Positions 1-11,536 of a stretch of 64,000 bases of DNA are shown one piece after another. This DNA is from Polytrichum commune (Eukaryota; Streptophyta; Polytrichopsida; Polytrichales; Polytrichaceae): NCBI GenBank assembly GCA_950295325.1, contig OX485807.1, forward strand, positions 17,387,001-17,451,000, read 5' to 3'. How positions within the stretch are numbered: the first letter of the stretch is position 1; every line of letters begins with the position of its first letter. The translations under genes were made by a program, and so were the position numbers. The notes under the pieces are model-generated. The model was not told the DNA's origin. It saw only the letters and a program-made list of their open reading frames with translations, and ran no database searches.

Positions 1-1109
1 CTTCTTTTCAATTGTCTTCATCTCTTCTTCCCCAAATATAATTTTATTTAAAAAATGATTATAACTACATTTCTCTACCATTTGTTTTCTTATACTAGAG
101 GACCTCTTTTACCCCTCCACCGCAAAACCCGTTGGACCATGTCAATGGATAATGTAGGCCTTAAAATACGTCGTTTGAGAACCTCGAACTCCATGGTCAC
201 TCTGACATTTTTTCCTCGGTATAAACCGAAGTGGTCCTGGGACGAGTTCAACAACCAATCACATAGTTTACAGGGCCTTGATGACACTCATAATTGATCA
301 TATTCATGACATGAATATTATGAACATATATTGTCATGGTTGATGGATGTGTTCATGCATTAATTTGGCCAAATTCATACCAGGTCCTTATCTTGTTACC
401 AACTTGTAATAAAAAATGCGGCAATGGATGGTTGAAATCTGGAGATTGTAGCCCAAGGTATATGGTGCAACAACCAACATCCTCACTTCTTGTGCAATAA
501 ATACGCACTGTTTATGAAAATGCAAACCACGTTAAGTTACCCCTAAATGGCCTATCACTACCCCATAACGATATGAAGGCCCTATAGGAAAGGTTTGATT
601 CTCTGCAACGTTTTTATGTCATTGCATCCAATCCCCTACCATCATGTACATTATATTACATGTTGCACGTGTAATGTAAACACTAAACCCTAAACCCTAA
701 ACCCTAAACCCCTATGAGGTCCCCACTATCTTTAGAATAGCCCAAAATTGCAAAAAAAAGTTCCAACATGTTCAATATATTGTGAGTGGTATTAACTAGA
801 GCCCATGTGGGAAACAACATTATGTAAAATGCAACAATCTGCTTTCATGCAAGTGACATACTATGCCAGCGGGTTTTTTAACTATTAATCACAACTCGTA
901 TCTGATGCATTATTTTGATTATCTAGTATTTTCACAACTTGTATGTGATGCATGATTTTGAACATAGGTCCATGCATATATTAATAATAGCTTGGCAAGG
1001 ATGAACTACACCTTAAACTCCGTAATATCAACCCTCGTGAAATCATTCTCATTTTCACACTTCTTATTGCACCATTGTGTGAAATATGTGGAGCGCGACA
1101 TTCTTGTTC
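1..1109. other. Gene-free AT-rich sequence
   Basis: No convincing coding region is seen. The short ORFs at 55-297 overlap on both strands, have no recognisable motif and are not continued by plausible exons. The stretch holds a short telomere-like run and otherwise low-complexity AT-rich DNA up to the left end of the Harbinger element. Confidence 0.6.
684..711. repeat. Interstitial telomere-like repeat (TAAACCC)4
   Basis: Four perfect head-to-tail copies of TAAACCC, the C-rich form of the plant TTTAGGG telomere repeat. A run this short is more likely an interstitial telo-box or repair product than a chromosome end, because normal sequence continues on both sides. Confidence 0.9.
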
Positions 1110-1112
1110 TTA

Positions 1113-1140
1113 GGTCGATACCAGACTGCCGGCAGGCAGC
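1113..1140 (+). repeat. Left terminal inverted repeat of Harbinger element
   Basis: 28-bp TIR directly after a TTA target duplication. It contains the internal palindrome CTGCCGGCAG. It pairs with 5020-5047 with one mismatch. Confidence 0.93.
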
Positions 1141-1574
1141 GCAGTCTGCTGCCTGCGATTGGCCAAGGCTGCGGTCCACGTACCACACCTGCGGCAGCCA
1201 GGTGGGCGGCAGTCCCATGTGGCAGTGGCGAGCGGCAGCCGCTGCTTACCAGGGGATACCGCCCGGCAGCCAACGCCTCCCGGTGCCACATCGACGCTAC
1301 CTCCGACGCTCCCTCGCGACGAGCCCTCTCTCTGCGCACCGGTGCTCTCCTCCCTTTTGCCCAGCTCCCGCTTCAGCTCCCCTGCCTCTGCCGCAAGTGC
1401 TCCAGGTCCACAGCTGCCGGCCGGCACATACAGGCGCCTGCGCCAAGGTATGTATTTGGTTTTCATTGTTTTTTGGTTTTTTTTGGTTTGATTTATCCAA
1501 TTTTCTCCTCTCACAGCTGCTACTAGTGCTTATGAAAATTTCCAATTTTTTTGTTAATTATAGGACTACATAGT

Positions 1575-3263
1575 ATGGACTCCCAAGGGTCAATGCAAGA
1601 GGCGAGTCCGTCCAAACAGGGTGGCGCATCGAGCGCATTTCCTCCCGTACCAAATGTCGAATTGCCCACTCAACGGCAAGCCATGCCACCGCCACCATAC
1701 TTCCAAGGATTCCCACCCATGCCAAATCAAATGCCATTTCTTTTCCCGCATTCCTTCATGCCACATGTTCCAGGAATTGGATTCCCGCACCCTGCCCATG
1801 GCAACGCTAACGCACCCATCAATTTGTCGGATGTGCCCCATAAACGTGGACCACAGGTATGTGTGATTGATCAATCCAAGCCTGCCAAGAAACGCAAGAC
1901 TCCGAAGAAAAAACCCGAAATAGTGGAATTGGATGACGGCAATGAGGATGTGGAGCTCTCGAAGAATATCGGGCCTTGGAAGGAATTGGGTCATACAACT
2001 CATCAGCATAAGAGGGGAGATGCAGAACACGTTCAGTGCACCGCCCAAACAAGGTATCTTGTTTGCCCTTATATTTGGGATGTTTATATCGAATGTGTAA
2101 AGCCACTGTGTGTTGGCATTGCCATTGCAATGTCCCAGAACTGGCACATTTTTATAAGTCCAAAGTTTATCCCCTGCAAATTACGAAGTGTCCGAAACAG
2201 AGCCAAAATTTCAATTTGATTGATTTTTAGGGTATTCACAAAATCCGGCCAGCTTCTTCAATTCGGAAATACTGCATGTATTTCTTACTACTGCCACTGC
2301 ACCAGTATGCAGCCTGCAGAGTAGGCAGCACAGACCCCGCCCCACAGTCGAAGACATTTCTGTTTGTTTTTTTTTTTTGGCAAATTCGGTGTTATTTTTC
2401 CCTGCAATCAGTTTTTGGGCTGCTGTAACAAATGCCAGCACTGCTGCAGTGCTCTGCACACAGCACAGGGCAGCCAGCAGTTGAGAATTTACTGAAATTT
2501 CGACCCTGCTGTCAGTTCGCCTCCAGTCCCGAATTCACTGTATTTTTTACCTGCTGTCTGCTGCTATTCTCTGCAGACAGCACAGGCCACGTGGCAGTCG
2601 CGAATTAATTTTTTTTTCTTTTGTCCAATTATTTTTTGCTCGTAAGAACAGCAAGGTAGGAGTACATTTCTGAAATACGCAGCGAAAGTGTTGCACGTTT
2701 TTTTTTTTTTGGTGTTGTGTGCGAGTGCCCTCACATTTCACATTCCCGCATAACATGTGATTCCGATTGTGCTTGCAGGTGTGGACAACTGGTCCAGGGT
2801 GCACACGAAGCTTGTGTCACTTTGTCCGGACTTCACGAAAGATAGCGAAGCGTGTCGGAAGAAATGGAGTGCGATCTACAATGAATACAAAGAGGATAAA
2901 GCCATGAACCTCAAGTCAGGTTCCCAACGCTCCGAGAAGTGCAGGTGGTATCAGCTCGTAGACGAGTTCATGTACGACAGGGCCAACGTCGTTTCGCACG
3001 CACATGCCAGTGCGTTCAATCCGGATGGGGATGCAGTCACTGACACATCGCAAACAAATCCAGCGGAGCATCGAAGTGGTGAAAGCACTTCGAAGTCTCC
3101 TGAACCTAAACGGAAGGAGGAACTGTTTCTTGAACGGTGCATTGGCAAGATGGAGGAGAGTAGTGATAGAATTATGGAATCCATGAAAGCTTGCGAAGAA
3201 ATGAAGGTGTCTTTATTTATGAGCTTGCAGCAGACAATACAGAAGTTGGCAGATAAGCTCTAG
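1575..3263 (+). pseudogene. Harbinger Myb/SANT-like (trihelix) accessory protein, one frameshift
   Basis: In PIF/Harbinger elements this protein binds the element ends and helps bring the transposase to DNA and the nucleus. The start is ATG 1575. Exon 1 runs to 2053 and exon 2 from 2779 to the stop at 3261-3263, with a GT-AG intron between. Exon 1 has a Pro/Met-rich N-terminus, a basic nuclear-localisation-like stretch KPAKKRKTPKKKP (residues 102-114) and the beginning of the SANT/trihelix domain. Helix 1 (WVIQLISIRGEMQNTF) lies in a different frame from the upstream ..NIGPWKE, so there is one surplus base near 1984-1987. Exon 2 continues the domain (NWSRVHTKL, ACRKKWSAIYNEYK) and ends in a helical tail. 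The exons total 964 nt, exactly one more than a multiple of three; without that base the product would be 320 aa. A 5' UTR intron (1448-1563) is plausible. The family call is by motif only. Confidence 0.8.
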
Positions 3264-3275
3264 GTTGTATTCCTA

Positions 3276-4682
3276 TCAATCGCTGTTTGTCGGGAACGTT
3301 TGTGCCACGCAGGCCTTGGTCTTTGCCATCCAAAGGCTTCTAGCAATACCATTTCTCCTTGCACAAAGTTCTTTTGGCGTCTTGCCCCCCGTACTCATTG
3401 CAATTTCAAACTCCCTGGCACATTCTTGCTTAAGGTATTCTAATGTTTCTCTAGAGCTGTCATCTATGCCCGCCAATGTGTGCAAGGCGTTGTTTGCCAC
3501 AGCCATCCTCTCTTGTCCAGATGCACTTGATGCGGTTCCATTGGCCAATGCGTCATGTACTTCGTCTGTAGCCTCCTGTAACCACTCATTTTTCCAGAAA
3601 GAATCTCCGAATATAATGCATATGTTGTATAATAACAAGCACATGCTCACAAGATCCGGGACGTTCTTTAAGTGCACATCCACGCGTTTTAAAAGAATTT
3701 GCCACCTACCTTTAAGCATGCCGAAAGCCCGTTCAATGCACATTCGCGTGGAGCTCTGCACGTAATTCCAATGGTATTCCTCTCTCGACAAACCGTCTTT
3801 ATGGCCCTTGAACGGAGCTAGCATCCACGGACGACAGGGGTACGCGGCATCTCCAACCAAAACGTACGGTGATAGTCTTCCTGCCTCGCAAAATCTCCCT
3901 ATATGTGTCCTTGACCACAAATTCGCATCATGCATAGAGCTTGCCCAGCCTATATCAAAGTCCCAGAATAAACACCTGCTAGATACCACACCCTGCAAGA
4001 GTATAGAGTGAAAACCCTTGCGGTTATAGTAATCGGCCGCATGCAAGCGCGGGCCAATTATGGGTATATGTGAGCCATCGACGGCCCCCACAACGTATGG
4101 AATGCCGTGTAGATTCTGGAATTCTTGTGCAAATTTGTCCATAACAACCGCTGAAGGCCACCTGATAAATTTCCTCAACAACACTTGCTTCATGGCGCCA
4201 GTAAATTGGGAGACCGCATCTTGACTTGTGGAAAGACCTATTTTATACAAATCAGCGATACTTTGCATAGAATTACCTGTGGCCAATCTTGATATGGACA
4301 CTGCCACCTTAACCTGAACCGGGACGGCTAGCCGCAAGTGCGTATCTCGCCTAGTCAGGAAGGGTGCAAGAGTGCTACACAAATATTCGAATGTTGACAC
4401 GTCCATGCGCATTCGACCCTTGAACTCTCTCGCGTTGAAAGATCCCAACAAATTTTGATCGAAGAAACCTGGCCGGTGCAATCCCCTATCGTGGGCCCAC
4501 ACACTTCGTGGTCGCGACGCGCGAAGTTGTTGCCAACCCTGAATTGCCAAGAGAAGGCAACGTGCTCGATGCCGTTGCCATAGAAGCAAATGTCCGTGTT
4601 CTGTTGCTAGGGTTTCGAAGGCAAGCCACATTGACAACTGAAGAAATAACAAAATTACAAGCCTATGCACCTCTCCTTCCAT
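3276..4682 (-). CDS. PIF/Harbinger (HARBI1-type) DDE transposase
   Basis: An intact single-exon ORF of 468 aa, a normal length for plant PIF transposases. It catalyses cut-and-paste movement of the element, acting in the nucleus with the Myb-like partner. The catalytic triad is visible: D202 in VVGAVDGSHIPI, D278 in LVGDAAYPC and E317 in MCIERAFGMLKGRW, matching the DDE_Tnp_4 pattern. The N-terminal third (about residues 80-170) carries the usual helical region with FEYLCSTLAPFL and SRLATGNSMQSIADLYKIG. The start is ATG at 4682-4680, the first Met of the open frame, about 340 bp inside the right TIR. No stop or frameshift is present, unlike the adjacent Myb gene. The superfamily is secure; whether it is expressed is unknown. 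Confidence 0.92.
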   Translation of the reverse strand: MEGEVHRLVILLFLQLSMWLAFETLATEHGHLLLWQRHRARCLLLAIQGWQQLRASRPRSVWAHDRGLHRPGFFDQNLLGSFNAREFKGRMRMDVSTFEYLCSTLAPFLTRRDTHLRLAVPVQVKVAVSISRLATGNSMQSIADLYKIGLSTSQDAVSQFTGAMKQVLLRKFIRWPSAVVMDKFAQEFQNLHGIPYVVGAVDGSHIPIIGPRLHAADYYNRKGFHSILLQGVVSSRCLFWDFDIGWASSMHDANLWSRTHIGRFCEAGRLSPYVLVGDAAYPCRPWMLAPFKGHKDGLSREEYHWNYVQSSTRMCIERAFGMLKGRWQILLKRVDVHLKNVPDLVSMCLLLYNICIIFGDSFWKNEWLQEATDEVHDALANGTASSASGQERMAVANNALHTLAGIDDSSRETLEYLKQECAREFEIAMSTGGKTPKELCARRNGIARSLWMAKTKACVAQTFPTNSD

Positions 4683-5019
4683 GCTCGTAGTCTGTGGTGT
4701 GAAGTAAAAAAATTTAGCTAATGTTCTACCCGAAAAAGAAAAATGCGATGTGAGGGTCAGAGCTCTCTGTTTGCTGCAGACAGAGGCAGCTCTGTAACCA
4801 CAGCAGTCTACTCCGAAACAGAGGCCCCTGGAGTTTTGCGCTGGTCTTTCTGTGCCTGGGACCTGCTTGGATGAACGCTCCGGTTGAGAAAATTCATTCG
4901 TCGCAGGCAGGCACCTGCCGGGCTGCTTCGCCTCCCCTGCCTCTTTTGTGGTACCTGCAGTACCGGCAGTCCGACGTGGGTGCTGAGAGGCTACTGTACG
5001 GCCTAGCCTGTTCTGCCAG

Positions 5020-5047
5020 GCTGCCTGCCGGCAGTCTGGTAACGACC
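5020..5047 (-). repeat. Right terminal inverted repeat of Harbinger element
   Basis: Reverse complement of 1113-1140 with one mismatch, followed directly by TTA at 5048-5050. Confidence 0.93.
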
Positions 5048-5050
5048 TTA

Positions 5051-7212
5051 TTCATCTTGTTGATCACATGCCACTTGTCGAATGTTTGTGCGTGCATATG
5101 GCACATTGTCCAATAAGGCCAAGCGGTGTGGACCACACCAATAGACTCAAGTGAAAAGGATATGGACTTCAAATTCCATAGTGTTGTTTGCTACCCTATT
5201 CTATACTATCACACATCCATGGCAATATCGCATGCCAATTGGTTGCCACATGTGTGATACTACGGAGTGCATAATGTATATGCCATTAGGTCATATGCTG
5301 AAAAATGCCAAACCTAATCCTGAATGCAGATAGGAGCAATTAATAACCGCTTCCTTGTTTCTTTGGTGCTATTCTTGAGATGCCATGGTGGGTGGCATGT
5401 GGAGTTTGTTATGATAGGATTTATCATGTTGAATCCTAGGATAAATCACTATATGAACCCACTTTGATAAATCATTGACTTATTGGATGTTTGCCCTTTA
5501 CATTCACCTCAGATTTGCTAAATTTCAATAAGTTTCATGTCATTTGGTAGGTTTCATGTAAGTTTTGAAATTTTTGGATTGTCAAACCCCTACATATGTA
5601 GGAATGTTGGAAGTGTCCACATTAGGCACACTTACCTTATGTACACAATATTTACAAGTTCTCAACACTACCTAAATAGACTATTTCCTGCATCTATGTT
5701 TAGAAACATCAATTAGTAAATTATATTATTTAAACATAAATTATGTAACACTACCATCAAGTATGATAGTGATGATCGATATATTAAAAATGTATTAGCA
5801 TCCAAGATCGTCCCGTTGGATTGCCCTTGATTCACTGGATATATTATTTCAACATATTACGCGGAGGCGTTTCACTAAAATTATAATGTCCATCTGATCT
5901 TCTTGATGGACTCATCCGATTGTTTAATATGCCTTACGTGAGAGCCACGAATCCCTAGCCCTAAAAACGGACACCAATTGGCCAAACTTACTAGGCTCAC
6001 ATATATTGGTATTAGATTGGTGCCAAATATGTTAATAACATATATGTTAGATTGATCGGTAATTATGCACTGAAGTCGTCAACTTCATCCGGTTATTTCT
6101 TAAACCCAACCGGTTCATTTGTAACTAACTGCTGGTTCTCCCCGATCATTGCCTAGTAGTACATCAATCAGTGAGGGTGCGGAATTAGCAAATGTGATAC
6201 TAAATTCCTCTATTAGTGCCATCACAAGATCTAAGATCTAAGAGTTGAATGCATCGGGTTGCTCTGTATATCTCGGCACCATGTATTTCATGTATGTACA
6301 TGGTGTTTTTATTTATTTATTTGCAATAATTTAAAGCCATGATCTTTTGGACTTGAGTTTGGCACATGAGCTTCACTTATCAAATTCAAAAGTCCATTTC
6401 ATCCAAGTTGAGTGTGGTATATTAATAAATGTAAATGTGACTTGAGCAGAAGCCAAATCTAAGTGTGATATGATTTTCAAATAAATCCATGCATTTCATA
6501 TAGGTACGTGGCATTTTAATTTATATTATTTAAATAATTCAAATTCATTTAACCCCTAAACCCTAAACCCTAAACCCTAAAACAAACAATCAAATTATGT
6601 AACCGGCTGGAATTGGAAACACTAGGATCTTCACCAAAATTGATGGACTTAAACATAGTCAAATTTTACTTCAGTTCAAACCTATGATCACAGTCCATTC
6701 CTTCCTCTATGTCCCGTCCGATGCTATGTGATTTGGCATAGACATCGTGCTCAAAAAAGAAGTGACCTTCTTGTGGTTAGTTAACTTATTGACAAAGTTG
6801 TCACAACTATTGACTAGTCGGATCTACACTAAGGGTGGACAAGAATTGTCCGCATGGTTGTCTAAGCATCGACTCGAGTTGGTGGAGCACGAGTTGGTGG
6901 AGTATGACAAACGGGATAATTTTGGTACTCGGAAGGTTGTCTGTATGCCTCAAAATAGTTGGAGGTGCCTTCAAACTACCTTACCACTTGGATATTATTT
7001 ACATGTACGGAACATGTAACTTGTTACCATCAAATTTTCACAATGTCCATCTACATTTTGTCATATGATTTGAATGGAGATTTGATAAATGAAACGAACT
7101 CTAATTTCATTTTCACATATTGTTGTGGCTCAATACCACTTATGAGTCACATCCTATTATAATCTCCTACATAACATATCTTTGACGTTTTAAATTTGGA
7201 TTCTGGATAGTC
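5051..7212. other. Gene-free stretch between two DNA transposons
   Basis: AT-rich sequence without a recognisable gene. The ORF at 6747-7019 (90 aa) has overlapping open frames, no domain signature and no supporting splice sites. Another telomere-like run lies at 6557-6577. Confidence 0.55.
6557..6577. repeat. Interstitial telomere-like repeat (TAAACCC)3
   Basis: Three perfect copies of TAAACCC followed by a partial fourth; same unit as at 684-711. Confidence 0.85.
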
Positions 7213-7222
7213 GCCTCTATCA

Positions 7223-7541
7223 GGGCATAAATTTGAAGGGTTGCTTGTATTTCATAGGGAAGGGTAACTCAAAATTTTCCCTTTCAAAATGAAGGGTTAC
7301 CTCAAAAATTGCCCTTCATGTATGTATTGAAGTTTTTGTTGAAAGTGCACATTATCATGTTTATCATTTAAGCGATGTTGAAAACTATAATATTAGGGAA
7401 GGGTTACTTTTTTTTCCGTTCATTTTGAAGGGTTTATAAAAAATTAACCCTTCCTTTTTGAAGGGTTGCAAAATATTTTGAAGGGAAAGTGAAGGGTTGG
7501 ACCCCAAAATAAGGGTAATAGCCCTTCAAATTTACTCCTTG
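7223..7541. mobile_element. Mutator-like MITE with 10-bp target duplication
   Basis: Non-autonomous element of 319 bp. The ends form an imperfect inverted repeat sharing TAAATTTGAAGGG near each terminus. The ten bases GCCTCTATCA occur directly on both sides (7213-7222 and 7542-7551). A 9-11 bp target duplication is characteristic of Mutator-like elements. The interior has many TGAAGGG motifs in both orientations and no ORF. Confidence 0.75.
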
Positions 7542-8505
7542 GCCTCTATCATGCTAACATATATACAATTGGATTTGTTAAAAACAACTTTAGATCTTTA
7601 ACTACGGTTGTTGAAGTTGAGATCTTTAACTACGGTCTTAAATGGTTCCCTTTTATGACCAGCCCATATGTTTTACATCTTTAACTAGTCTTAAATGGTT
7701 ACCTTTTATGACCAGTCCATATGTTATACATCTTTAACTACAGACTTAATTGGTTACCCTTTATGACCAGCCCATATGTAACACATTTTTAATATGAGAT
7801 GGTTAGCACATCCAAATCAAGGGTATGCAATCTTTCCTCATATTAATATGTGTAAATCATATGTATGTTTTAATCATTACCACAACGATGATTATTATGA
7901 GAAAACATATTATGAGATCGTATTCTGTCATCTAGTTTTGTAAAGGATATGAAGTAGTATGGAATTTAGGAATAGGTAAGTGTACCCAAAAAATATCCTA
8001 AGGAATTGTGTGAAAGGACTCAATTTCCTCGAAGTTGGTACTTGCGTAACAATGTCAAAAAATGATTTGTGAGCATATAGTTTCCCCCATCCACTAAAAT
8101 TTGTATATACTATATAGTTGAGACATCAAATTGTTGTATATGGTTTGTATACTTAAGTGAAACTATAATGTACACATATTTTTGAGAACTTCAAACTTTG
8201 AGGTTGACTTTGTTCATGCCATAGGACAAGCCATATATATGAAGGGTTGGTAGCACCTAGTTGCATGGGCGAGGGATTTCAATCTTGGAAATATATGCAC
8301 ATGTGTTTGGGCGATGGCTACATAGGCAAGGTCTAGAAGTTTTAAGGCATGGTCTTATGGTCCATAGATTTAAACTAATATGATTCGTTGTCTCATGTTT
8401 ATTTGTCTGTTTTGAGTTTTCAATCCAATCTTTACATATTAAGTCATCACTTGCATGACATTGTATACAAATCAACATTATAACAACATATATATGTAAT
8501 ACTTA

Positions 8506-8506
<1 letters not shown>

Positions 8507-8542
<36 letters not shown>
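8507..8542. repeat. (TG)18 microsatellite
   Basis: Uninterrupted TG dinucleotide repeat. Confidence 0.95.
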
Positions 8543-8543
<1 letters not shown>

Positions 8544-9049
8544 TATTTAATAGTTACTTGTAAAAGAATTTCCAATATATATATGATCCAGCACGTAACT
8601 TGACGTCATTGAGGAACTTGAATTGAATTGAATTAAATTGAGGAAGCCAACTCTCAATTTGCAAGACAATTGCAAGCACCTTCATCGTTGTCCGCGATGA
8701 AGGTATACCCTGAAGGGTCGGGCGATTGTTAAAAATACAAATTCTTTGGTTGATATTGAGGTTGACAATATGTGTGGAAAAACCCTTTCATTTGTCGCAC
8801 ACGGACCCATAGATCATGGCCAGCGTCCGAAAAGTTTTTGAAGTTATAATTGCCTACCTCTTTAAAAGGGCATAGGCTATTTCCCTCATGGCATAGGTTG
8901 CATTCTACAATATCAAATTTTTGAAAGTTGAAACCCTCCGAGTTTTAAAGATACCCGCCAATTGCCTTCAAAACTAATTTTTAGTAGCTTAAAGTCCATA
9001 TCTTTTAATGTTGTAGGCTTTAAATTCAAAATTAGAGTACTAAGTGGTT

Positions 9050-9125
9050 ACGTATCCTTGCCAGGAATTGAACCTGGCTAAGCCCTTAACCACGTTTGAA
9101 GGCCAAGGATTAACCAACTCTTTTT
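9050..9125 (-). repeat. tRNA-like / SINE-head fragment (tentative)
   Basis: On the minus strand a T-arm-like hairpin, CCAGG-TTCAATT-CCTGG, follows a segment GGTTAAGGGCTT that resembles a pol III A box. A full tRNA cloverleaf with a clear anticodon arm cannot be drawn, so this is more likely a degenerate tRNA-derived SINE piece than a tRNA gene. Confidence 0.3.
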
Positions 9126-9640
9126 TAAAGAGTTGATTATAAGTCCTCACCATCTTCTGATTCAACCTGTACTCATCCTGCAAGATATTTCGAAGGATTA
9201 GTAAACAAGTATCGAAACTTTCTTGAATCCTTCCACAAAGAAGCCGCTTCCTGCAAAATAAACACAAATTTTTGGTTGGTCCTTCAATCGCCACCCGCAT
9301 CACACTATCCAATTGTGTTGTCATTCAATTCCTATTCTTCTGCTTGATGTTATTCTGCACAAAGATGAATGGCTAAAATCATCTTTTAAAACATTTGTAG
9401 GCAAAATTTCCTACATGTTTTTTATCACATAGGTTGATATCCTATATTTATAAATTGTCCATAGGCTCTTTGTCCTACACTTCCAAAATTTTGTAGGCTA
9501 AGTCACAAATTTTGTAGGCTGCATTTGTATTTAACTTAATAGGCTCTTGCCGGGCGCTCATCATGGCACCCATCCAATGGCCTCAATAATACTAAAAGAC
9601 CCCTCGGGCCAATAGGTAGTCAATCGACACATGTCGATTG

Positions 9641-10310
9641 GTACTCCCTAGACTAGCTATTAGTCGGTACATGTCATCATGGGAAGGGTAAGTTGATCCC
9701 AACCATCCATTATGACGGCTGAATCTCCACCGTCCAATCGGGCGGAGAGACGCCGGGTGGAGTCCCTTCGCATTGAGGACGACTCCTCATTTCTCTCTGC
9801 ACCTCCTCACTTCCTCTCTTCCTCTCATTTCCTCTTCTCATTTCCTCATTGACACATTTCCACGCTCCCGAAGAACCTAAACCCTATCTAGATTCTCCTT
9901 TGCATTGTGCTCAAGGATTGTTGCTACACCACTCCAGGTCGAATTCTTCCACTCCGCATTATTCCTCTTCCACTCCTGGTCGCATTCTCCCACTCCTGGT
10001 TGGTGCTCCATTCTTCCAAGATATCCCTGACTCGCATTCTTCCACTTCCACTCCTGAGATTTGCACGACGCTGCTTACAAGTTACAAGGTTTAGGTGTTG
10101 AGGTCCATAGCTGAGATCTGCCACAATCTCCAATATGCAATTCCAGCAACTTGGTAAGTAATCCTAAACTCCCTCAATGATACCTTCAATTCCAATCAGG
10201 GTAGTCTACAAGTTTATGCATATGTTGTATTCCTCTAAAGTAACTTGTCAATCATCTGCAATTGCAAATTCTTACCTTCATTTTGCGAGAATGTGTTGGT
10301 TTTGTATAAT
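9641..10310. other. Non-coding, pyrimidine-rich sequence
   Basis: Contains CT-rich sequence (about 9780-9850) and several imperfect copies of CATTCTTCCACTCC-like motifs (about 9940-10055) that create small overlapping ORFs. No domain or splice structure supports a gene. It could be a 5' flank of the genes downstream. Confidence 0.4.
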
Positions 10311-10516
10311 TTGCATGAATGCAATTGAATCTGAAGTTTTCTTTGTGCTTTCAAGTTTTCCTCTACTTTGAGTAATGCAAATTCCCCTGAATTCAGAAGT
10401 TTGCATGAATGCAATTGAATCTGAAGTTTTCTTTGTGCTTTCAAGTTTTCCTCTACTTTGAGTAATGCAAATTCCCCAGAATTCAGAAGTTTGCATGAAT
10501 GCAATTGAATCTGAAT
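10311..10516. repeat. 90-bp tandem repeat, 2.3 copies
   Basis: Copies start at 10311, 10401 and 10491 with TTGCATGAATGCAATTGAAT. The first two full units are nearly identical and the third is cut after about 26 bp. The exact 90-bp period keeps an ORF open on the minus strand, but that ORF is simply the repeat translated. Confidence 0.9.
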
Positions 10517-10784
10517 GCATGTTTGTAGTCTTATTTGTAACTATTATCCTTATTGCATTGCATTGCTTTCTGTTGCATCATTTTGTTATTCTTATTGCAA
10601 TGCATTGCATTCTTACCACATTGCTTAACATGCTTATGCTTATGCTTATGATTATTGCTTCTTTCTTAATCCAAGTGCTTGCTGATTACTGCAATGGTTG
10701 TGCTCAATGCAATGCTGCAATATATTGTATTGTACTAAAATATTGACAAATATTCTATTGTACGGATAGTCCGTATTGTACGGA

Positions 10785-11536
10785 CTATCCCCACCCACAT
10801 CCAAGCCCTTTCCAAAGGGCTCAACCCTCACTGGGAGAACTTCCACTCGGTCGAGTGGAAGTTCTCCCATTCCCACACCCAGGCCTCCAAAGGGGGTTCT
10901 CAGCCCTCACTGGGAGAACTTCCACTCGGTCGAGTGGAAGTTCTCCCACTCACACACCCAAGCCCTTTCCCACCCACATCCAAACCCTTTCCAAAGGGCT
11001 CAGCCCTCACTGGGAGAACTTCCACTCGGTCGAGTGGAAGTTCTCCCACTCCCACACCCAAGCCCTTTCCCACCCATATCCAAGCCCTTTCAAAAGGGCT
11101 CAGCCCTCACTGGGAGAACTTCCACTCGGTCGAGTGGAAGTTCTCCCACTCCCACACCCAAGCCCTTTCCCACCCACATCCAAGCCCTTTCAAAAGGGCT
11201 CAGCCCTCACTGGGAGAACTTCCACTCGGTCGAGTGGAAGTTCTCCCACTCCCACACCCAGGCCTCCAAAGGGGGCTCTCAGCCCTCACTGGGAGAACTT
11301 CCACTCGGTCGAGTGGAAGTTCTCCCACTCCCACACCCAAGCCCTTTCCCACCCACATCCAAGCCCTTTCAAAAGGGCTCAGCCCTCACTGGGAGAACTT
11401 CCACTCGGTCGAGTGGAATTTCTCCCACTCCCACACCCAAGCCCTTTCGCACCCACATCCAAGCCCTTTCCAAAGGGCTCAGCCCTCACTGGGAGAATTT
11501 CCACTCGGTCGAGTGGAAGTTCTCCCACTCCCACAC
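10785..11536. repeat. Palindrome array, left block (8 palindromes)
   Basis: Eight near-identical units each carry a 38-bp palindrome with arms TGGGAGAACTTCCACTCG and its reverse complement around a GT centre. The GGG triplets start at 10833, 10912, 11012, 11112, 11212, 11291, 11391 and 11491. Units come in two lengths, 79 bp (with CCTCCAAAGGGGG) and 100 bp (with an extra CCCACCCACATCCAAGCCC segment). The array continues after the solo LTR at 14057. Long open frames across it are a by-product of the repeat. No transposon family with this unit is known to me. Confidence 0.93.

Larger units (their letters stand above)
1113..5047. mobile_element. Complete PIF/Harbinger DNA transposon
   Basis: Both ends are visible. 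The left end starts GGTCGATACCAGACTGCCGG and the right end is its reverse complement, with 27 of 28 positions matching (only A/T at position 6 differs). The element is flanked by the trinucleotide TTA at 1110-1112 and 5048-5050, the 3-bp target duplication expected of PIF/Harbinger. Inside are the two genes this superfamily carries: a DDE transposase on the minus strand and a Myb/SANT-like DNA-binding protein on the plus strand, arranged tail to tail with 12 bases between their stop codons. Near-identical TIRs and an uninterrupted transposase suggest recent insertion. The partner gene has one frameshift, so this copy may need the Myb-like protein supplied from elsewhere. Confidence 0.93.
7552..9640. 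other. Gene-free stretch with microsatellite and tRNA-like fragment
   Basis: No gene is recognised. Three degenerate copies of a roughly 55-bp unit containing TGACCAGCCCATATG (or CCAGTCC) occur at about 7600-7790. A (TG)n tract and a tRNA-like fragment are listed separately. Confidence 0.5.

Noticed and set aside
684-711. True chromosome end
   Set aside because: Only four repeats and ordinary sequence on both sides.
992-1573. Overlapping GC-rich ORFs on both strands at the left Harbinger end
   Set aside because: They span the TIR and subterminal DNA, overlap in several frames and show no domain; best seen as element 5' UTR sequence.
9050-9125. Functional tRNA gene on the minus strand
   Set aside because: Only a T-arm-like hairpin and part of an A box are visible; no consistent acceptor or anticodon stem.
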